A DNA stretch of 64,000 nucleotides from Bacteroides sp. M10. GTDB taxonomy: Bacteria; Bacteroidota; Bacteroidia; Bacteroidales; Bacteroidaceae. Below are positions 34,415 to 44,370 of this stretch, in pieces. The translations under genes were made by a program, and so were the position numbers. Under the pieces are notes generated by a model. That model was not told where the DNA came from. It did not search any database and was given only the letters and a program-made list of their open reading frames with translations. Every line of letters starts with the position of its first letter. Positions within the stretch are counted from its first letter, which is position 1. The DNA lies in the NCBI RefSeq assembly GCF_014334015.1, contig NZ_CP060488.1:764501-828500 (forward strand). The letters run 5' to 3'.

Positions 34415-34855
34415 TCAGAAACTCGGATATTTTTCTTTGAGCTTCCTCAAAAAAGGAGGAGTAATCTGTAAATTTTCCACAGCGTTAAAGGGAGGAAGCA
34501 AGACACAATTATTCTCCTTTATCAGCACCAAATAACTTATATTCAAAATAAAAGATTGACTGATTTGTGTCAAAAAAGGATGATAGTTTAATATCATTTG
34601 TGAGTTTACACTCCTTTTCAGTTTTAAAACATGCCCATCATACAACATGGCTTCCCATTGTCTTCCTTTTGAATTATAGCGAAAATACCCGATCTCTCCT
34701 AAACGAATTAATTGTAAATTTCCTGTTGCAGTCGTACATAAAAAGATATCGTTCTGATCCCCGACTACAGAAGAAATCCGTATAGCAGCAAATTCACTGC
34801 CTGAAATAAAATTTCTCAATATTTTTTCCCGTTGACTACGATTATTCGTTTCCAT
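34415..34855 (-). CDS. LytTR-domain DNA-binding protein
   Basis: 146 residues. A LytTR-type beta-rich DNA-binding domain covers about 40-140: LQLIRLGEIGYFRYN, VLKLKRSVNSQMILN, FLTQISQSFILNISYLVLI. The last segment corresponds to the FxRxHRSxxVN region but has SQSFILN in place of the basic HRS motif. There is no receiver domain, so it is a one-component regulator or a partner of an unlinked kinase. It may control the M48 operon, whose promoter follows its terminator. Confidence 0.75.
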   Translation of the reverse strand: METNNRSQREKILRNFISGSEFAAIRISSVVGDQNDIFLCTTATGNLQLIRLGEIGYFRYNSKGRQWEAMLYDGHVLKLKRSVNSQMILNYHPFLTQISQSFILNISYLVLIKENNCVLLPPFNAVENLQITPPFLRKLKEKYPSF

Positions 34856-34901
34856 AATATACTTCTATTTTTTTATATTTTCTGCTCCCAAACAACTACA
34901 C

Positions 34902-35147
34902 TCAATACAAATCAACCGCTTCATTATGAATAACAGTTCCCTTCTTGTCTATTACTCCGCATTTACCCGACATATCGTACATGCTACTATAGACATCACC
35001 CTGATATTCGGAACTCTTACGCGCTGCGTAAAATTCAACACTCACAAGAATACTTACCCAGCATAAACATAACACTGCAATAAGACCAAGAACTCGCCCA
35101 AATGTAATTTTCTTTAATGTTTTCATTGTTTCATGTATTATTTTCAT
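34902..35147 (-). CDS. Small single-pass membrane protein
   Basis: 81 residues (74 if the second ATG at 35126 is used). One hydrophobic helix (about 18-38, VLGLIAVLCLCWVSILVSVEF), then a short polar tail with GKCGVIDKKGTVIHNEAVDLY. No family recognised. It lies upstream of the LytTR gene, 46 bases away, in the same direction. Confidence 0.55.
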   Translation of the reverse strand: MKIIHETMKTLKKITFGRVLGLIAVLCLCWVSILVSVEFYAARKSSEYQGDVYSSMYDMSGKCGVIDKKGTVIHNEAVDLY

Positions 35148-35342
35148 TACCCTTAAAAGATATTTATCTCTTTATGAAATATCAATCTTTGTCTCTTCAC
35201 CATTTATATTGATATAGATGAAGAGTAAGAAGTAAATCTAACACTGCAGATAAAAAACTTTTCTATTGATAGATTACAGACTGATACTTCATCTATATTA
35301 GAAAACAGCTAAAAACAAGAATTATTAATTTCATCATTTTAG

Positions 35343-35774
35343 ATGGTTATGAATAAGAATATAAAAGAAATGGGAGACGGCTTCTATATCGTGACTGAAG
35401 AGGGAAGCAACGAAATGGGCGGTTTTTGCTGCCATAATGTTGAACTCCGTAAACACGACGATCCATCTTTTTGCGCAGAAATACTTCGCAATCAACAATT
35501 CGTGAATTTCCCAGGACTGGCTCATGGGAAATGGGAAAAAGATATCACGATGGAGCATGTCATTAAAGAAAACAGATTCGCTAGTTTTATCTATCCATTT
35601 GTTGATGATAGAGCCGTATTCAGTTGGACAGTACAGCCTGACGGAAGATACTGGGCGGATGAAGATGGCTATGGGATGACAGATGACAATCAAGTGACCC
35701 TATACGCACTTTTTAATAAGGAAGGGCGTTTTATTACGTTATTTTCCGATCAGGTTCCTGAGCAAATTAAATAG
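35343..35774 (+). CDS. Hypothetical soluble protein
   Basis: 143 residues (141 if ATG 35349 is the start). No signal or membrane segment. Beta-rich, with many aromatic and acidic residues (FYIVTEEGSNEMGGFCCHNV, FSWTVQPDGRYWADEDGYGM). No family recognised. Single gene on the plus strand among minus-strand operons, followed by its own terminator. Confidence 0.7.
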   Translation: MVMNKNIKEMGDGFYIVTEEGSNEMGGFCCHNVELRKHDDPSFCAEILRNQQFVNFPGLAHGKWEKDITMEHVIKENRFASFIYPFVDDRAVFSWTVQPDGRYWADEDGYGMTDDNQVTLYALFNKEGRFITLFSDQVPEQIK

Positions 35775-35800
35775 ATGCCACCCTATCCCTATATATGAAT

Positions 35801-35834
35801 GCTCTAAAGAAGGATAAGGACACCTCTTTAGAGC
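35801..35834 (+). terminator. Terminator of hypothetical gene
   Basis: GCTCTAAAGA / TCTTTAGAGC, 10-bp perfect stem with a 14-base loop, then TTATTT. Confidence 0.75.
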
Positions 35835-35942
35835 TTATTTGATACTGTCCACTATTAGATAGATATAACTACCATTACTTTTTTGCTTGTAGTTTCTCTT
35901 TAACTTCATATTCTTCATTATCTCATAAAAAAATCGCTCCAC

Positions 35943-35995
35943 CTAAGTTGAATATATGTTTTCACCTTAAATAGAGAACATACATCCAACTTTAG
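35943..35995. repeat. 21-bp imperfect inverted repeat
   Basis: Left arm CTAAGTTGAATATATGTTTT; the right arm reverse-complements to CTAAAGTTGGATGTATGTTC. One insertion and three changes. It sits alone in the 35835-36119 gap, with no T run. No gene is seen in that gap. Confidence 0.6.
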
Positions 35996-36119
35996 TAGAA
36001 CGAAAACTAAAATGTAGATTAAATAAATATTTATGAAAGAACAGGAAATAAACATAGCCTCATAACAGACAATCTTTTATAATCATCCATATGATAAGTT
36101 TAGCTTAAATTCACAGTAC

Positions 36120-36464
36120 TTATTTTGCTTTTTTCTTTTTCTTCGCGTTATCCTTCTTACGCATATCCTGATACTTCTTATATTGTTCATCGGTCAGAAT
36201 GCTTTTTATTTTAGCATCGACTTCCTTCTTTTTCTTTTGCATTTCTTCTCGTGAAGGTTTTTCATCCGATTTATTTTTTGCAGGTCTCATCTCTTCCATT
36301 GCAGCTTTAAAATCTTTGGCCTGCTTTTCATTCAGTCCCAAATCGGTAACCATTTTTTCTATGCGTTTCTCTCTATCAGCTTTTCCTTTCTGGTGATTTT
36401 GAGCCATACATACAGTTGAGCCAATCAATAGTGCAACTGCCAAACTTAAAATTTGCTTTCTCAT
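36120..36464 (-). CDS. Exported Spy/DUF4890-like protein
   Basis: 114 residues. Signal peptide 1-21 (ends VCMAQ), then an all-helical, highly charged chain (GLNEKQAKDFKAAMEEM, then KIKSILTDEQYKKYQDMR) that ends in a poly-Lys tail. The LTxEQ-type motif is that of Spy/CpxP-like periplasmic chaperones, and the Bacteroidetes version is DUF4890. ATG 36464 is chosen because it starts the signal peptide directly; two upstream in-frame ATGs add non-signal sequence. Confidence 0.8.
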   Translation of the reverse strand: MRKQILSLAVALLIGSTVCMAQNHQKGKADREKRIEKMVTDLGLNEKQAKDFKAAMEEMRPAKNKSDEKPSREEMQKKKKEVDAKIKSILTDEQYKKYQDMRKKDNAKKKKKAK

Positions 36465-36623
36465 AATTCTAAATATCATATTAAGTGAGTAATGTATGTT
36501 AGACCTCACAAAAGCTTGAAAGTTAATTCTACGATGAAAAGAAAATCTGCTTTTTTACATTATTTATTGTTTCTCCACATTATAAATATTCAGCCGGATA
36601 TGAGTGTCATTCAATTATTTCCA

Positions 36624-37994
36624 CTACTCTTCCCTACCTCCTCCTAGTGCCTGATACAGATTGATTATTCCTTGTATCTCCTGAAACCGGTTACTCACCT
36701 GTGTCAACTGTGCTGTCAGTAGAGTTTGCTGGGCGGTGAGGACTTCAAGATAAGTGGAATTTCCATGTTGCATAAGCAGCTGTGTGCTGGTAACAGCCGT
36801 TTGTAGAGAAGAAATCTGACGCTGGTAAAGATCGGACTTATCCCGGGCCGTTTGATTTTGCTTCAAAGCGTTGTTCACTTCAGCACCGGCATTGAGTAGG
36901 GTTTGCGTGAAAGACAACTTCGCTTCTTCCTGTTGCGCTTTAGCTATTTTTAGACGGGCTATATTCTGCCCCTTATTAAATAAGGGCTGCGTTAGGGAGC
37001 CAACAGCTGACAGCAACAACTTACCCGGATTCATAACCACCTCACCTACTCCATTTGTCCACCCGGCAGAACCGCTGAGGGTGATGGATGGATAAAAGGC
37101 AGAGCGTGCCTCATTAGTCGTGTAAAAGGCTTGCGCTAAAGCCAATTCTGATGATCTGACATCAGGACGATTAGCAAGAAGTTGTAAAGGGATACCTACG
37201 GATAAATCCTGTGGCAAAACCTGTCCGTCCAGTGTGCCACGACGGATAAATTGCGGAGTTTCTCCCAGCATCAGACAAAGACTGTTTTCCGCCTGCCTGA
37301 TTTGTTCCTTTAGATCCAAAACAGTGGTACAGATGGAATAGTAGGTGGCTTCGGTTTGTGCCAAACCTGCTTCGTTACCTTGACCGGCATTCTTCAAAGC
37401 TTGCATAACGCGTACACTTTCTTTCCATTTTACTTCTGTTTCCTCGGAGATGGCCAATTGAGCATCCAGCATTAAAAGTGTGTAATAGGTATTCGCCAGA
37501 TTGGCTATCAATTGTGTCTTAACAGCGAGTTCATATTCCTGACTTTGAATATAAAGAGCTTTAGCACGACGGTTGGCATTCGTCAGCCGACCGAAGATAT
37601 CAATTTCCCAAGAGGAAGTAATAGGCAGGGAATAGCTCTGTCCAGCTTTCCCCTTATCGAAACTACTTACAGTGCCCTGCGGTGAAAAAGCGAATGAGGG
37701 CAGATAAGCCAGGCGGGCCGAACTAAGCGAAGCACGGGCTTCTTCCACTCGCCAGTGAGCGGACTGTAGATCAGTGTTATTCCGCAACCCCTGCTCAATG
37801 AGGGATTGCAGATGAGGATCGACGAACAATTGACGCCAATTCAACTTGGCAATATTATGAATTGTATCAGAAACCGTTTCCGCCGCCCCAAAAAGATCTT
37901 CAGGGACGGTCGTTGCCGGTTGATATTTTGTATAGATGCCGCAACTACTCAGCATGAGCGTCGTTATGGCAAGGGTGATGATATTTCTTTTCAT
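36624..37994 (-). CDS. RND efflux outer-membrane channel (OprM/TolC-like)
   Basis: 456-residue lipoprotein: lipobox LSSC with Cys18. It has the two-fold repeated outer-membrane efflux domain of the NodT/OprM group (NWRQLFVDPHLQSLIEQGLRN-type start, RPDVRSSELALAQAFYTTN in the second repeat, ending INLYQALGGG). Third gene of the efflux operon; its start overlaps the transporter stop by 4 bases (ATGA). Confidence 0.93.
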   Translation of the reverse strand: MKRNIITLAITTLMLSSCGIYTKYQPATTVPEDLFGAAETVSDTIHNIAKLNWRQLFVDPHLQSLIEQGLRNNTDLQSAHWRVEEARASLSSARLAYLPSFAFSPQGTVSSFDKGKAGQSYSLPITSSWEIDIFGRLTNANRRAKALYIQSQEYELAVKTQLIANLANTYYTLLMLDAQLAISEETEVKWKESVRVMQALKNAGQGNEAGLAQTEATYYSICTTVLDLKEQIRQAENSLCLMLGETPQFIRRGTLDGQVLPQDLSVGIPLQLLANRPDVRSSELALAQAFYTTNEARSAFYPSITLSGSAGWTNGVGEVVMNPGKLLLSAVGSLTQPLFNKGQNIARLKIAKAQQEEAKLSFTQTLLNAGAEVNNALKQNQTARDKSDLYQRQISSLQTAVTSTQLLMQHGNSTYLEVLTAQQTLLTAQLTQVSNRFQEIQGIINLYQALGGGREE

Positions 37995-40900
37995 TTCTTC
38001 TTATTCTCCAAATATTGTTTTCTTTCTTCATCGGCTTTCTCCACCTCTTCCTTTATCTGCCAGTCGGCAACAGTGGCATCAAACTGAATCGGTCGCACTT
38101 TCTCCTGTATTGCCTGGAAGACAATAAACATAGCCGGCACAATGAATAACAGTGCCAATGTACCCACCAGCATACCGCCTACCACACCCGTACCGAGTGA
38201 ACTGTTTCCGTTGGCTCCTACGCCAGATGCTAACATCAGAGGTACCATACCGAAAATCATAGTCAGCGCTGTCATAAGAATAGGACGCAAACGATCTTTA
38301 GCAGCAATAAGCGCAGCAGACGTCAGGCTCATACCGGCACGACGGCGCTCGGTAGCATATTCGGTGAGAAGAATAGCTGTTTTTGCCAACAGACCGATAA
38401 GCATGATAAGTCCCGTTTGCAGATAGATATTATTTTCCAATCCAAGCAATTTGGCAAAGAGGAAGCTACCCATCAATCCGGCCGGAACACTAAGCAGGAC
38501 GGCAAACGGAACGAAGAAACTCTCATAAAGCGCACTCAATAGCAGATAAACCATCAATAGGCAGATAGCAAAGATCACGATGGTGGTATTACTCTGATTG
38601 CTCTCCTCTCGCGCCAGTCCGCCAAAATCGAAATCATAGTTGGCGGGAAGCACACGGGCAGCAGTTTCCTGTACGGCACGGATGGCTTCACCCGAACTGT
38701 ACCCTTCGGCAGGCATGGTATTGAGTGCAATGGAGTTATACATATTAAAACGGTTCAGGCTCTCGGCTCCATATACTTTGGTCAGTGTGACGAACTGACT
38801 CAACGGCGCCATCTCTCCATTGCTCAAGCGAACAAAATGACGGTTGAGCGAAGCCTCATCCAAACGATAATTCGGATCAGCTTGCACCATCACACGATAG
38901 ACGCGCGAAAAGCGGTTAAAGTTACTGACATAGCTACCTCCATAATATCCCCCCAAGGTAGAAAGTACCTCATCAGGCATGATTCCGGCACGCAGACACT
39001 TAGCAGCATCCACATCGACCTGCCACTGGGGATAGTTGATTTCGAAAGATGAAAAAACCATTGCCAGTTCAGGCCGCTGATTCAACGAGTCGATAAACTG
39101 GCGAGTGATGCTGAAAAACTCTGTGAGATCACCTCCAGCCTTGTCCTGCATTTGGATATCGAGCGCATTACCCATATCATAACCAGGTATCATACCCGGA
39201 GCCATGGCAAAAACTGTGGCATCCTTGATATCTCCGGTACGGGCATAAATCTGTCCGATTACTGCCTGCACGTGATCTTCTTCCTCCGGTCGTTCATCCC
39301 ACGGAGTAAGGCGAACAAAGAAAATACCGGAAGAATTACCCGCACCACCCATTGACCAACCGGTCACTTTGAGTACCTGTTTCACCTGTGGGATTTGCTG
39401 AATACGTTCTTCTACACGGTTCATAATGCCATCGGTAGCATAGAGTGAGTTACCCGGCGCAGTGGATACGGCAACAAACACCAGTCCCTGATCTTCATCG
39501 GGCACAAGGCCTGTTTTGGTGCTGTTCATCAACAAGGCAAGGATTACGACTGTCCCGGCAACAAAGGCACCTGTCAACCATTTGCGACGGATAAAGAAGA
39601 GAACTCCTTTTTTATACCGCTCTGACAATGATTCGAACGCAGTGTTGAACGCACGGCGGAAACGGGCTGCGAAGTTTTGCTTCTGTGTGCCGTCCTCATT
39701 GGTATAGGGTCGCAGAATCAAGGCGCAGAGGGCAGGACTTAATGTCAATGCATTGATGGTAGAAATACCTACCGCCACAGCCATTGTCAGACCGAACTGC
39801 GTATAGAATGTACCCGAAGTCCCACTCATGAAAGACACCGGAATAAATACCGCCATAAACACCAGTGAAGTGGTAACGATAGCACCCGACAGTCCTTTCA
39901 TTGCATCCACACTGGCCATATAGGGCGAACGGTAGCCGGAATCGAACTTGGATTGCGCTGCCTCGACCACAATAATGGCATCATCCACCACTGTACCAAT
40001 GACCAGCACTAATGCGAAAAGCGTAATCAAATTGATACTGAATCCTACCAACGCCATGAAAGCGAAAGTTCCGATAAGAGAAACAAAAATACCCACCAGC
40101 GGAATAAGTGTAGAACGAATATCCTGTAAGAAAACATATACCACAAGGATTACCAGCAGAATCGCTTCAATCAGTGTCTTCAATACCTCATGGATAGAGG
40201 CGAAGAGAAATTCGTTAGTACTCATCAGCTGGGTTATTTCCGCCCCTTTGGGGAGACGTTTGGAAGCATCTGCCAGAAAAGCGTCAATCTCACGATTAAT
40301 CTCTGTGGCATTAGAACCGGCAGTCTGATAAACCATACATGACACACCGGGTTTACCATTGAAACTACCTTGATAAGAATACGATTCTTGTCCGAGACTG
40401 ATGTTGGCAATCTCTTTTAAACGAAGTACCTCACCATTCTTAGTGCTGCGGATCACGATCTCTCCAAATTCTTCGGGAGTCATTAATCGACCGCGGTATT
40501 TCATGGTATACGCTTTAGCTTCCTTGGAATTCTCACCAATAGAGCCTGTTGCAGCTTCAATGTTTTGTGAGGCCAGTGCAGCAGTCACGTCGGAAGGAAT
40601 CAGCTTGTACTGTGCCATGACGTCAGGTTTAAGCCATACGCGCATGGAATAGACACCACCCATCACCTGCACATCTCCCACTCCGGAAATACGCAAGATG
40701 GCAGGTTTCAAGTTAATATTGATATAGTTCGAGAGAAAGTTCTCGTCTAATGAGCTATCGGGACTATGCAAGGTAAATATCTGGAGCATACCGTTCTGTC
40801 GCTTGTTGACACTGACACCCACACGGGTCACTTCCGCAGGAAGTTGTCCGGCAGCTTTTGACACACGGTTCTGTACATTGACAGCAGCCATGTCCGGATT

Positions 40901-41197
40901 GGTACCTTGCTTAAAGTAAATAGTTATTTCGGCTGAACCGGCATTGGAAGCACTGGAAGTCATATAAGTCATGTCTTCCACACCATTGATGGCTTCCTCC
41001 AACGGAGCGATGACACTCTTCTGCACCGTTTCAGCACTGGCACCGTCGTATGCAGTGTACACCTGAACAGTAGGCGGGGCAATATCAGGATATTGCTCCA
41101 CGGGTAGGGTGAATAACCCGATAATCCCCACCACTACAATCACAATGGAAAGGACGGCGGAGAGCACGGGGCGTTCTATAAATATTCGTAAGTTCAT
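37991..41197 (-). CDS. RND multidrug efflux transporter, HAE1 (AcrB/MexB-like)
   Basis: 1068-residue inner-membrane proton antiporter. Start MNLRIFIERPVLSAVLSIVI leads into membrane helix 1. The paired Asp of the proton relay is in helix 4 (VIGTVVDDAIIVVEA). Family motifs GxDxxTxxxF-like loops and two large periplasmic domains are present, as is the second-half repeat (IYLQTGLIMLIGLLAKTAIL). It pumps drugs, bile salts or solvents from the periplasm through the OprM-like channel. It lies 22 bases after the adaptor gene. Start, length and the 12-helix layout are normal. Confidence 0.95.
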   Translation of the reverse strand: MNLRIFIERPVLSAVLSIVIVVVGIIGLFTLPVEQYPDIAPPTVQVYTAYDGASAETVQKSVIAPLEEAINGVEDMTYMTSSASNAGSAEITIYFKQGTNPDMAAVNVQNRVSKAAGQLPAEVTRVGVSVNKRQNGMLQIFTLHSPDSSLDENFLSNYININLKPAILRISGVGDVQVMGGVYSMRVWLKPDVMAQYKLIPSDVTAALASQNIEAATGSIGENSKEAKAYTMKYRGRLMTPEEFGEIVIRSTKNGEVLRLKEIANISLGQESYSYQGSFNGKPGVSCMVYQTAGSNATEINREIDAFLADASKRLPKGAEITQLMSTNEFLFASIHEVLKTLIEAILLVILVVYVFLQDIRSTLIPLVGIFVSLIGTFAFMALVGFSINLITLFALVLVIGTVVDDAIIVVEAAQSKFDSGYRSPYMASVDAMKGLSGAIVTTSLVFMAVFIPVSFMSGTSGTFYTQFGLTMAVAVGISTINALTLSPALCALILRPYTNEDGTQKQNFAARFRRAFNTAFESLSERYKKGVLFFIRRKWLTGAFVAGTVVILALLMNSTKTGLVPDEDQGLVFVAVSTAPGNSLYATDGIMNRVEERIQQIPQVKQVLKVTGWSMGGAGNSSGIFFVRLTPWDERPEEEDHVQAVIGQIYARTGDIKDATVFAMAPGMIPGYDMGNALDIQMQDKAGGDLTEFFSITRQFIDSLNQRPELAMVFSSFEINYPQWQVDVDAAKCLRAGIMPDEVLSTLGGYYGGSYVSNFNRFSRVYRVMVQADPNYRLDEASLNRHFVRLSNGEMAPLSQFVTLTKVYGAESLNRFNMYNSIALNTMPAEGYSSGEAIRAVQETAARVLPANYDFDFGGLAREESNQSNTTIVIFAICLLMVYLLLSALYESFFVPFAVLLSVPAGLMGSFLFAKLLGLENNIYLQTGLIMLIGLLAKTAILLTEYATERRRAGMSLTSAALIAAKDRLRPILMTALTMIFGMVPLMLASGVGANGNSSLGTGVVGGMLVGTLALLFIVPAMFIVFQAIQEKVRPIQFDATVADWQIKEEVEKADEERKQYLENKKK

Positions 41198-41219
41198 TGT
41201 TTTTTCAATTTTGAGTTAG

Positions 41220-42344
41220 TTACTTCTTCTTTGTTATCGGCATTCCATCCTGTAGTAGTCCGACACCTTCTGTCACGATTTCATCCCCTACGGCAAGTCC
41301 ATTCGTCACGATGTAATCCTGTCCACCGTCCACACGCTCCACACTTATTTGGGTAGAATGCGTTTTGCCATCCACTACCTTATAGACAAAGACCTTGTCT
41401 TGCACTTCGTAAGTTGCTGCACGAGGAATGATGATACCGTCTTTGTAGACCGATGGAACCACCACATTTCCCGAGCTTCCACTATGCAGCAGTCCGTTCT
41501 TGTTGGGGAATGCTGCCCGTACACTGACGGTTCCTGTCGAAGCATCCACTACTCCGCTGATAGTTGCTATAATACCTTTTTCTTCGTAGGTAGTCCGGTC
41601 ATTCAGCACCAGTTCGATGGCAGGCATCGACTGCAAAGCCTTCTCTTTAGAACCATATTGGCGAATGAGTCCTAAGAGTTGATTTTCCGTCATTGAGAAG
41701 TAAACATACATGTCCGAGTTGTCTGATACGGTAGTCAGTGGCTGTGCCATTCCGGCACTAACAAGTGTACCAACGCGATAGGGAAGTGTACCAATCACTC
41801 CATCCGAGGGACTTTTCACTTCGGTGTAGGAAAGGTCATTGGCAGCACTCAGCTCCTGCGCTTTGGCTTGTGCGCATCCGGCTTTTGCCATCAACAAATT
41901 ATTCTCGGCCGTTTTCAATTCATAAGCCGAAATGACGTTTTGAGCAAAGAGTTCTTTCTTGCTATCGTAAGTCAGTTGTGCCGTAGCCAATGTTGCATCG
42001 GCTGCTTCCATATTCGCCCGGGCTGTGGCCAAAGCTGCCTGATAGGGAACCTGGTCGATAATGAAAAGCACTTGTCCACGTTTCACCGCCTGTCCCTCGT
42101 TTACACACAATCGGGTAATGGTTCCCGTCACCTGCGGAAAGATAGCAATATCCTGCTTACCCTGGATAGCCGCTGGGTATTGAGTAAAAAGAGTTTTATT
42201 GACTGGTGCCACCTGCATCGTCGCATATTCCGATACAGACTGCGAATATTCTCCTCCTCCGTTCTTGCATCCGGCAAGAGTAAGGAGTGTTGTCAGCATG
42301 AAGATTTGCCACATTTTGTTTGTTTCCATTTTCATAAAATTCAA
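41220..42344 (-). CDS. RND efflux membrane fusion protein (AcrA/MexA-like lipoprotein)
   Basis: 374 residues. Lipoprotein signal with LAGC (Cys26). The lipoyl/hairpin halves are present (QVTGTITRLCVNEGQAVKRG and SPSDGVIGTLPYRVGTLVSAG), with beta-barrel and membrane-proximal domains at the C-terminus. It links the RND pump to the channel. In-frame ATGs at 42335 and 42329 are alternative starts, all before the signal helix. First gene of the operon, with a good promoter upstream. Confidence 0.94.
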   Translation of the reverse strand: MNFMKMETNKMWQIFMLTTLLTLAGCKNGGGEYSQSVSEYATMQVAPVNKTLFTQYPAAIQGKQDIAIFPQVTGTITRLCVNEGQAVKRGQVLFIIDQVPYQAALATARANMEAADATLATAQLTYDSKKELFAQNVISAYELKTAENNLLMAKAGCAQAKAQELSAANDLSYTEVKSPSDGVIGTLPYRVGTLVSAGMAQPLTTVSDNSDMYVYFSMTENQLLGLIRQYGSKEKALQSMPAIELVLNDRTTYEEKGIIATISGVVDASTGTVSVRAAFPNKNGLLHSGSSGNVVVPSVYKDGIIIPRAATYEVQDKVFVYKVVDGKTHSTQISVERVDGGQDYIVTNGLAVGDEIVTEGVGLLQDGMPITKKK

Positions 42345-42382
42345 TGTATTATAGTGATTGATTAGTTCTCACAAGAGCGGTG

Positions 42383-42413
42383 CAAAAGTAGGTGTCAGCG
42401 CCCGCTCCCACAA
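42383..42413 (-). promoter_or_regulatory. Promoter of RND efflux operon
   Basis: Minus strand: TTG (42413-42411), 20 bases, TACTTTTG (42390-42383). Leader of about 35 bases. Confidence 0.75.
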
Positions 42414-42550
42414 TGTAATTCTGGTCAAAGCCGGATTTTTGGGGGACGAAACCGCAGAGATAAGTGGTGAAACGGAATGAATGAAGCCAAATACCTATCC
42501 CCTCCATATAAAGTTATGATGAAGATGTAATGCTATTTGGTATTATTTAC

Positions 42551-42558
42551 TACTTTTG
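42551..42558 (+). promoter_or_regulatory. -7 box of the sensor kinase gene
   Basis: TACTTTTG, 64 bases before ATG 42623. No -33 match at the normal spacing. Confidence 0.5.
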
Positions 42559-42622
42559 CCCAAACAAAGATAAGAGTCCATCCTAATAAATAGACTTGCA
42601 TTTCAGACTTGATTACGCAGTT

Positions 42623-44365
42623 ATGATAAGAAAACGTATTTATCTCACAGCCGCAATATCCCTGCTTGTAGTAAGCTTTTCCGCTTACTACCTCTATCGC
42701 GTGAACCGCTCCGCATGCAGCCGCCTGGAGTATGCCAACGGACTCATTGAAGTGAATCCACGAAAAGCACTGGCAGATGTGGAACAGATAAACCGTACTT
42801 TCTTGAGCGAAAGGAACTATATGATGTGCGATTTAGTAAAAGCCGGTGCTCTCATCGGCATACAAGAATATCTTGTGCCGGATTCGCTACTTAACATCGT
42901 CAGTCCTTACTTCAAATATAAAGCGGACTCACTACACCTGACAGAAATATATTACTACCGGGGCGAGATAGCCCGTCACTCTAATTTCCTGCTTGAAGCC
43001 GTAGAATATTTCACCCTCTGCACACAATACAACAACGATGTGTACGATCTTCGCGAACTAAACTTCTACCTCAACAACTTCAAAGGGCAGGTTTACCACA
43101 CTAAACACATGATGAAAGAAGAGAAAGAGGCCAAACTCGCCGCCCTCTCTCTGGCCAGGGAACTAAACAATCCCTCTCTCATTGCCGAAGCCTACTCTGA
43201 ACTCACCCACTATTACGCCCGGACAAATGATGGCGAAGAGAGTATTCCTCTGCTCAAAACTGCTTCTATGAAAGGTTACTCCGGCTCCTTGCAAGCCCGG
43301 TTATTATTCCTCCTTAGCGAAAAATATGCCGACAAGCACATGCCTGACTCCGCTCGTATCTATGCTCTGCAAATCCCGCATTTATATCAGGACTCAGTCG
43401 ACTATCTGCTCGGCAAGATACATTCCGATCTTCAACAAATCGATTCCGCTCGTTTTTACCTAAACCGAAGCAGTCAGAGCAACAACCCCTTCATCTGCCT
43501 GAAAGCCTATCGCCAGTTGACAGATCTGAATATACGTACCGGTTCTCTCAATGGTGTATCAGACTGCTTGGAAAGACTGACGCATTATCAAGCACAGATA
43601 GACAGCATCGCTTATAACGAGGACCTTGCTCAAATTGAGAATGTGGATAAACTTCGAAAAACAATCCGTGACTCCGAAGTCGCAGAGGCAGAATACTACC
43701 GGTACTGGGTCTTCTATTGCTGGATTATTGTCATTGCTTTTACCGTCATCCTCATTCTAATGTCTATCTCCATCATTCTGCAAAAGAAGAAAAAAAAACT
43801 GCAACTGAAACGTCAGCAATCACGCCTTGACGCGCTGAAGATGCAGATAGACCCGCATTTTATATTCAATAATCTCAGCATCCTGCTCGACCTGGTAGAG
43901 ACGGGAGATGCCACAGCTCCCATCTACATCAAATGTCTCTCCAAAGTTTATCGGCATATCGTAGCTAATGTAGATAAGAACCTTTCATCCGTTGCCGATG
44001 AATTATCCAGTCTGGAGGCTTATATCTTCCTACTCAAAATACGGTTTGAGGATGCCATACAGGTAGAAGTACAAGTTCAGGACGCTATCCGCGAGAGACA
44101 GATCCCTCCCATTGTATTGCAGATGTTACTGGAGAATGCTATCAAGCACAATCAAGTGTCGGAAGAAGCACCGCTATTCATCCGTGTATATTCTGATGGG
44201 AACAAATTGGTAGTGGAAAACAACTGCAAACCTCTTACTCCGAACTCTTCCACCCACCACATCGGGCTACGAAATATCAAAGAGCGATATCAGCTCACTG
44301 GTGCTCCCGCCCCTGAAATCTATCACGATGAACACATCTATCGTGTCACCCTTTCAACGCTTTAA
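42623..44365 (+). CDS. LytS-type membrane sensor histidine kinase with TPR-like sensor
   Basis: 580 residues. N-terminal helix (about 6-26), then an extracytoplasmic helical-repeat region of about 330 residues (TPR-like: LTEIYYYRGEIARHSNFLLE, AYSELTHYYARTNDGEESI), a second membrane helix (about 358-385) and a coiled linker. The kinase domain starts at MQIDPHFIFNNLS (phospho-accepting His412), with an ATPase N-box LLENAIKHNQ and the closing HIGLRNIKERYQ. The start is ATG 42623; an upstream TTG gives no signal anchor. The response regulator follows after 5 bases, and the RND operon is divergent, so control of efflux is likely. Confidence 0.9.
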   Translation: MIRKRIYLTAAISLLVVSFSAYYLYRVNRSACSRLEYANGLIEVNPRKALADVEQINRTFLSERNYMMCDLVKAGALIGIQEYLVPDSLLNIVSPYFKYKADSLHLTEIYYYRGEIARHSNFLLEAVEYFTLCTQYNNDVYDLRELNFYLNNFKGQVYHTKHMMKEEKEAKLAALSLARELNNPSLIAEAYSELTHYYARTNDGEESIPLLKTASMKGYSGSLQARLLFLLSEKYADKHMPDSARIYALQIPHLYQDSVDYLLGKIHSDLQQIDSARFYLNRSSQSNNPFICLKAYRQLTDLNIRTGSLNGVSDCLERLTHYQAQIDSIAYNEDLAQIENVDKLRKTIRDSEVAEAEYYRYWVFYCWIIVIAFTVILILMSISIILQKKKKKLQLKRQQSRLDALKMQIDPHFIFNNLSILLDLVETGDATAPIYIKCLSKVYRHIVANVDKNLSSVADELSSLEAYIFLLKIRFEDAIQVEVQVQDAIRERQIPPIVLQMLLENAIKHNQVSEEAPLFIRVYSDGNKLVVENNCKPLTPNSSTHHIGLRNIKERYQLTGAPAPEIYHDEHIYRVTLSTL

Positions 44366-44370
44366 ACGAA

